Source: a virus. From it: a DNA stretch of 23,729 nucleotides. The position numbers and the translations under genes were made by a program. Numbering within the stretch: position 1 is the stretch's first letter; every line of letters begins with the position of its first letter. Shown here piece after piece: positions 20,145 through 23,729 of this stretch. The stretch spans positions 1-23,729 of the IMG/VR virus record IMGVR_UViG_3300026320_000028; one strand, written 5' to 3'. The notes under the pieces were generated by a model. The model worked only from the letters and a program-made list of their open reading frames with translations. It did not search any database and was not told the DNA's origin.

Positions 20145-20441
20145 TTACGAACTTTTGGTATAGAGATAGGTAAGCTGATTGCCTGATGCGATCACGAACA
20201 AAGCCTTGAGTAGATCGAATACTCCGTCGGTGCTACAAGCTAAAGTAATATTGAATTGTCCGGCGTAGGGGCTACAGGCCAGTCCAAAGTAGATCCCGGC
20301 TGTTACAACAACAATAGCCAGCATGGTCAAGCCTTTGTTCGACTGACTATCAAGCCAGTCCTTCGCGGCGGGAACGAACTTGAACACCAGCGAGAGAATC
20401 ACCCCTACGATACCAAGTAGAACAACTGCAAGGTCGGTCAT
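20145..20441 (-). CDS. Holin-like membrane protein
   Basis: 98 residues with three hydrophobic segments: near 4-22 (LAVVLLGIVGVILSLVF), 38-56 (LTMLAIVVVTAGIYFGLA) and 76-88 (FDLLKALFVIAS). A polar loop (PAAKDWLDSQSNKG) and a charged C-terminus (TYLYTKSS) complete a class I holin-like pattern. TAGGAG precedes the ATG. No endolysin with a recognisable catalytic domain is nearby; an SH3-type gene is 2 kb upstream in the same direction. Confidence 0.65.
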   Translation of the reverse strand: MTDLAVVLLGIVGVILSLVFKFVPAAKDWLDSQSNKGLTMLAIVVVTAGIYFGLACSPYAGQFNITLACSTDGVFDLLKALFVIASGNQLTYLYTKSS

Positions 20442-20449
20442 ATTTACTC

Positions 20450-20599
20450 CTATTTCTTATTTTGCGCAGAATTGCGCGGGTCACATATTACACAAATTTT
20501 AGCATGTTTTCGGATTTTTGCCCGCAGTTTCGCCTTGGAGAATTTAGATTTAGCGCGGATGAGTTTATCCTGGAGATCTACTGCGATGGGGCAGGTCAT
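20450..20599 (-). CDS. Small basic protein
   Basis: 49 residues: MTCPIAVDLQDKLIRAKSKF then KAKLRAKIRKHAKICVICDP. Strongly basic, with a CxxC near the end. ATGA overlap with the gene upstream; stop 8 nt before the holin-like start. No family recognised. Confidence 0.55.
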   Translation of the reverse strand: MTCPIAVDLQDKLIRAKSKFSKAKLRAKIRKHAKICVICDPRNSAQNKK

Positions 20600-20967
20600 G
20601 CGATTCGCGGTATATCGAATATTGAGTGATAGATAATCAATCCCAGCCTTTGCGCCTCAATAACTTCCTTATCGGCCCCTGAGCTCTCGCCTGGCAATCT
20701 GAGAAGCGCGTCACAGACTCTCAACCACTCCATATCATAGTCAAGCCAGAATTGATATTCATGTTGCCTCACCAAATGCCAGAAGGCCGTAAGATGCGGA
20801 ATGTATGGAACATGTCCGAGGTTTGAGACGTAATCGCCTTCATGGATTGCTATTTGAACATTCGCAATAATGTCTCCCTTGGAATATGGGCCAGCTATAT
20901 AAATCTTCATCCTTGGTGATTTGTTCATTTCCACTATCTTTATCAACTTCAAGTCGGGAAGTACCAT
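20596..20967 (-). CDS. DUF4406-type (nucleoside deoxyribosyltransferase-like) protein
   Basis: 123 residues from the ATG at 20967, supported by AAAGGA 7-8 nt upstream; a conserved-start alternative lies at the ATG at 20910 (MKIYIAGPYSKGD). IYIAGPYSKGDIIANVQIAI, then HVPYIPHLTAFWH and LPGESSGADKEVIEAQRLGL, match the Rossmann-like fold with the catalytic-type GESxGAxxE end. Related enzymes exchange bases on deoxynucleosides; this group is common in phages, and its exact reaction is not established. Confidence 0.8.
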   Translation of the reverse strand: MVLPDLKLIKIVEMNKSPRMKIYIAGPYSKGDIIANVQIAIHEGDYVSNLGHVPYIPHLTAFWHLVRQHEYQFWLDYDMEWLRVCDALLRLPGESSGADKEVIEAQRLGLIIYHSIFDIPRIA

Positions 20968-20979
20968 CGTAAATCCTTT

Positions 20980-21861
20980 CTATACTATGTCTTTCAATTC
21001 TTGTAATTCATCAAGCAAGATTTGCAAATCGCTATCTTGCTGCTTTTCGTAGGCGTTTTGTTCCTCACGTGATCCAACAAGAGAACCATAATGCGGCTTC
21101 TTGCCGCTCCAGGGAGTGAGTTTCTCAAGGACGCGTTTGCCCTCTACCGTGTCACCGATATTATAATCCTGTATTCTTTTGAGAGTTTCTTTGTCTCCTT
21201 TCAGAGCCATGTTCCAGTCATCGTTTGTAATGGCTTCCTTCGGCCTGAAGCCCAGCCTTTGCGCGATATAATCCAGCCCATTATCCTCGAATTTGAACTT
21301 CTGGCGGGCTATCAAAAGAGTGTCGATTGTCTTTTTATTTACTATGGGGGGGAGGTCGTAATATAGGAAACGTGCAAAACAATGCTTTATATCAAATCTG
21401 TTTACATTGTGCCCCGCGATAATGTCAGTGGCGTTCATCAAGCTATGGAGTTTCTTGATAATCCTCTCGTCACTATTTGTCCGGCTGTTGGTAAAGTCGT
21501 TCCAATCCTTCGCCTCTTTTGAGTTAATGCATTCAGACCATACTTGATCCTGCCCGATGTAGGATGCTGACCAACTCATGATGTATCTTTCTTTGACGAG
21601 GTTTTTGATATTTAGATATTCCCCATATACTTGCTTGCCGTAATTGTAATAAACTGATTTCGATACTTCTATGTCGATATAAAGGATGTTTGCCTTTATT
21701 CGTTCGGGAATGGGAAGGGGTGGAGATTCTTCCTCTTGTGGATGGCCACAGAAAATGCAAAGGAAAACCCTATGTCCATTTCTATGAGTTATTTGTATTC
21801 CCGTGCGTTTGTCAATCTTGGCCCGCCAATGACGGCGAGTACAATTATCGCAATAACGCAA
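20980..21861 (-). CDS. DEDD-type 3'-5' exonuclease with N-terminal zinc ribbon
   Basis: 293 residues with a TTG start. An N-terminal zinc ribbon has C4/C7 and C35/C38 (CDNC, CIFC). The exonuclease domain shows ILYIDIEVS with D63/E65 (ExoI), AGHNVNRFDIK with D157 (ExoII) and DYNIGDTV with Y233/D237 (ExoIII, DEDDy type). It is like the proofreading domain of family B/A polymerases but stands alone. The C-terminus is charged (DELQELKDIV). No DNA polymerase is present in the window. A role in recombination or DNA end processing is possible. Confidence 0.85.
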   Translation of the reverse strand: MRYCDNCTRRHWRAKIDKRTGIQITHRNGHRVFLCIFCGHPQEEESPPLPIPERIKANILYIDIEVSKSVYYNYGKQVYGEYLNIKNLVKERYIMSWSASYIGQDQVWSECINSKEAKDWNDFTNSRTNSDERIIKKLHSLMNATDIIAGHNVNRFDIKHCFARFLYYDLPPIVNKKTIDTLLIARQKFKFEDNGLDYIAQRLGFRPKEAITNDDWNMALKGDKETLKRIQDYNIGDTVEGKRVLEKLTPWSGKKPHYGSLVGSREEQNAYEKQQDSDLQILLDELQELKDIV

Positions 21862-21871
21862 TCAGCCTCTC

Positions 21872-21955
21872 TTAATCCCTGTGATGGCGCTTATGCCACA
21901 TATCATTCAGTATAAGAAGAAAACTTGCAATACAAAGATAAATGATGAGTGGCAT
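21872..21955 (-). CDS. Single-pass membrane microprotein
   Basis: 27 residues: MPLIIYLCIASFLLILNDMW then HKRHHRD, one membrane helix and a basic tail. TAATG-coupled to the gene upstream. Tiny but with clear coupling. Function unknown. Confidence 0.45.
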   Translation of the reverse strand: MPLIIYLCIASFLLILNDMWHKRHHRD

Positions 21956-22305
21956 TATGCATCCACCATCTTGATAGTTGCCTCTAATATAATCGGTGTT
22001 GGCAGGGTGGCGAATTTCGCCTTCAATTCAAAAGGGCCGGTTTGGCGTTGTTCCGATGCTTGATATTTTAAATATAAGTCGGCTATCTTCTTATCGTATT
22101 CCGCCCTCATGATCTTTGTGGCTTCTTTCTCGGCCCTAAGATCATTCGTCAACTCATCCAATAAGCCTTGAAGAGTCTGTGCGTATGTTCCGGTGTCTTG
22201 TCTCTTACTAAAAGCCCGCTGAAGCGCCAGTAAAAGAATTGGGCCTAATACTGCCACAATAAGCGCGCCAATGATCGTCTGGATTAGAGGGGAGGTTAAG
22301 TCCAT
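21955..22305 (-). CDS. Membrane-anchored coiled-coil protein
   Basis: 116 residues. A membrane helix near 10-28 (IIGALIVAVLGPILLLALQ) is followed by a coiled coil (residues 45-85: LDELTNDLRAEKEATKIMRA). The tail ends ILEATIKMVDA. The shape resembles phage spanin (i-spanin-like) or holin accessory proteins, but no pairing lipoprotein was recognised. TAATG coupling leads to the microprotein downstream. Confidence 0.6.
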   Translation of the reverse strand: MDLTSPLIQTIIGALIVAVLGPILLLALQRAFSKRQDTGTYAQTLQGLLDELTNDLRAEKEATKIMRAEYDKKIADLYLKYQASEQRQTGPFELKAKFATLPTPIILEATIKMVDA

Positions 22306-22320
22306 ATCTTAAATTATACC

Positions 22321-23130
22321 TTAAAGGGGCGCTTGGGTCTTCATTACCCAATTTGTGAAAAATTCGATGCGCCAGCCTGTTTGTCGCTGTAAACAGATGA
22401 ATCCGAATCGATTATCCCAGTTAATTTGTGCCCAAACGTCGGGGCCTGAACATTGATAGTTGACTATATTAGCAATATCTCCATAATTCAAAGCCCCTAA
22501 GACATAGCCCGAGGGATTAGGTTGCAATCTAACATGCAAATCTCCTGAGGCAAAGAGAGATCCGCGCGCCGTAACTTGTACTGCCAGTCCGCCTGGCGGG
22601 ATTTCCGGGAACTTCTCTATCCTCGATCGATGTATCCATAACTCGGAATATTTCATCAGGGGAATATAAGCATCAAGTCCTATGCCTAGTTTCAAGAACC
22701 CGCCGCGCTTTCTCACCGCGCAGAATTTGTGTATATATTGTGGATAATTCCAATAGTCCAATGGGGAGGAAGTCTGCGGGACTTGTGTGAAAGATAGAGC
22801 CCTTATTCTATTCCAGTCTCCCTCGACTCTATCTATGTCTATTAGATTTCCACCGAAGGAAAGACTCTCGGCATTGGGAGGAAAGTTAATCCATCCAGCA
22901 TCGGGAATCATGATGGCTTTATAAGCGCGCTTGCCATTAATTTTAAGAAGCAAATCTTTATACTCTTGTGTAATGGGAATCTTATGCCCCTTAAATAATC
23001 TTTTAGACTCATCTGATAATGTAACTGTCTCGGGAGGATTAGATTTCCCGTTCCAATATTGAGACTTGGAACGAGACCTAAATTCCATATCAGCGCGCTG
23101 AAAGTCATGTAAAAGGCGGGCGTAAGTCAT
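22321..23130 (-). CDS. SH3-domain-containing protein of unknown function
   Basis: 269 residues. The C-terminal part has a bacterial SH3 pattern: GDLHVRLQPNPSGYVLGALN, then YGDIANIV and WAQINWDNRFGFICLQ. The N-terminal two thirds (KGHKIPITQEYKDLLLKING, AIMIPDAGWINFP) match no recognised lysin or peptidase domain. A cell-wall or tail-associated function is plausible because SH3 domains usually bind peptidoglycan. ATGA-coupled to the LuxR-type gene. Confidence 0.6.
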   Translation of the reverse strand: MTYARLLHDFQRADMEFRSRSKSQYWNGKSNPPETVTLSDESKRLFKGHKIPITQEYKDLLLKINGKRAYKAIMIPDAGWINFPPNAESLSFGGNLIDIDRVEGDWNRIRALSFTQVPQTSSPLDYWNYPQYIHKFCAVRKRGGFLKLGIGLDAYIPLMKYSELWIHRSRIEKFPEIPPGGLAVQVTARGSLFASGDLHVRLQPNPSGYVLGALNYGDIANIVNYQCSGPDVWAQINWDNRFGFICLQRQTGWRIEFFTNWVMKTQAPL

Positions 23131-23357
23131 AGTCTATATTCCTTGTTCATATCTTCTGGGATCAAGCTATTTTCATAACAATAAATCACAATTTGCGATC
23201 TATTATACAGCCCCAATTTTTGCCTAATAAAAAGTCCGTATTTATAGACATCATTCACAGATACACCCATCTTGTCCGCTATCTGTGCATCTGTTAGTCC
23301 ACTTGCGATCAACAATATGACTTCTGATTCTCTGCGAGAAAGCTTTAATGTACTCAT
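23127..23357 (-). CDS. Solo LuxR/GerE-type helix-turn-helix protein
   Basis: 76 residues. LSRRESEVILLIASGLTDAQ, IADKMGVSVNDVYKYGLFIR and QKLGLYNRSQIVIYC cover the whole four-helix GerE DNA-binding domain with the family E-x-x-V-L and I-A-x-x-(L/M)-x-V-S motifs. No receiver or ligand-binding domain is attached. A phage transcription regulator of this type next to tail genes may control late or lysis genes. TAATG-coupled to the LamG gene. Confidence 0.88.
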   Translation of the reverse strand: MSTLKLSRRESEVILLIASGLTDAQIADKMGVSVNDVYKYGLFIRQKLGLYNRSQIVIYCYENSLIPEDMNKEYRL

Positions 23358-23729
23358 TATGAATATGCACTTGTTGGCGGAGTGAAAGTGGTTGTCCAGC
23401 GGGCAATGCCTTTACTAACACGTAATTCATCTATCCAACCATTGAAATTCTGTAGCGTCCTAGTATTACCATTCGCGCCTATTACGGGAGCTGCGGTTTC
23501 GTTTATATAACTTGTTGTATCGGGGGTATATGTAGACCCTTCTTGTGTCCCGTTTAGAAAAAGTTTTGTATTTGTTCCTGAACGGGCAAGCGCAATATGA
23601 TACCAGGCCCCTGTTGTCAAGGCGGTTGTTCCTGTTATTTGAGTTGCTCCATTGACCGAAAAAATAATAACATTTGCTGCCGATATTTGTATTTGCGGGC
23701 ATGTGGTTGATCCGCTCCCAGAAGCCCTT
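23357..23729 (-). CDS. LamG/concanavalin-type tail protein (partial, N-terminus beyond window)
   Basis: The open frame covers 23357-23729 and continues off the window. It holds ALTTGAWYHIALARSGTNTK, LFLNGTQEGSTYT and FNGWIDELRVSKGIARWTT followed by a TPP ending, the LamG-type carbohydrate-binding module common in tail and receptor-binding proteins of environmental phages. It probably binds host surface glycans. The TTG at 23620 is internal to the gene, not its start. It ends at TAATG of the LuxR-type gene. Confidence 0.85.
   Translation of the reverse strand, partial: RASGSGSTTCPQIQISAANVIIFSVNGATQITGTTALTTGAWYHIALARSGTNTKLFLNGTQEGSTYTPDTTSYINETAAPVIGANGNTRTLQNFNGWIDELRVSKGIARWTTTFTPPTSAYS

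Noticed and set aside
1-23729. CRISPR array or insertion sequence
   Set aside because: No regularly spaced repeats or transposase motifs were seen on either strand.

Overview
The window is part of a tailed double-stranded DNA phage or prophage genome, probably from an environmental bacterial host. The evidence is a contiguous packaging and head set on the minus strand: small terminase, large terminase, portal and Mu-F/SPP1-gp7-type minor head protein. Around it are a RecT annealing protein, two phage-type DNA methyltransferases, a MazG-like pyrophosphohydrolase, a holin-like protein and a LamG-type tail protein. Genes are packed with 1-, 4- and 8-nt overlaps, and GGAG/AAAGGA ribosome binding sites are common. 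The host cannot be named from the sequence. No tRNA, rRNA, CRISPR array, integrase or insertion sequence was seen.

Layout. (1) 1-4500, minus: a cassette of metabolic genes (short-chain dehydrogenase, radical SAM/SPASM protein, zinc-binding C-methyltransferase, acetolactate-synthase-like thiamine diphosphate enzyme) mixed with small zinc-ribbon proteins. It lies directly downstream of the head genes, where scaffold and major capsid genes would normally follow. (2) 4.5-9.1 kb, minus: small unknown gene, minor head protein, portal, TerL, TerS. (3) 9.1-12.1 kb, minus: four coupled microproteins, a membrane protein with a C-terminal helix-turn-helix, an HNH-type protein, a cytosine-methyltransferase-like protein and two small genes behind a sigma70-type promoter that contains a palindromic operator. 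(4) 12.2-17.6 kb, minus: small genes, a PD-(D/E)XK-type nuclease, a phage N6-adenine methyltransferase behind a near-consensus promoter, MazG and many cysteine-rich small proteins. (5) 17.6-17.86 kb: divergent control region with a palindromic operator between two outward promoters. (6) 17.86-20.0 kb, plus: short early operon with RecT, a topoisomerase-type zinc ribbon and membrane microproteins, ending at a bidirectional terminator. (7) 20.1-23.7 kb, minus: LamG tail protein (cut by the window end), solo LuxR-type helix-turn-helix, SH3-type protein, membrane/coiled-coil proteins, DEDD exonuclease, DUF4406-type protein and holin-like protein.

How it works together (inference). The divergent region probably acts as the switch. 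The rightward transcript supplies recombination functions, and the leftward transcripts supply nucleotide/DNA modification functions and then packaging. The 0-4.5 kb cassette looks like cargo whose enzymes resemble those that build unusual sugars of surface polysaccharides. It is joined to the head operon by the same 8-nt start/stop overlaps used between TerS and TerL. Three reading-frame interruptions lie in the leftmost 4.7 kb (thiamine diphosphate enzyme, methyltransferase, the 74-residue gene), so either split or frameshifted genes or base-calling errors must be considered there.
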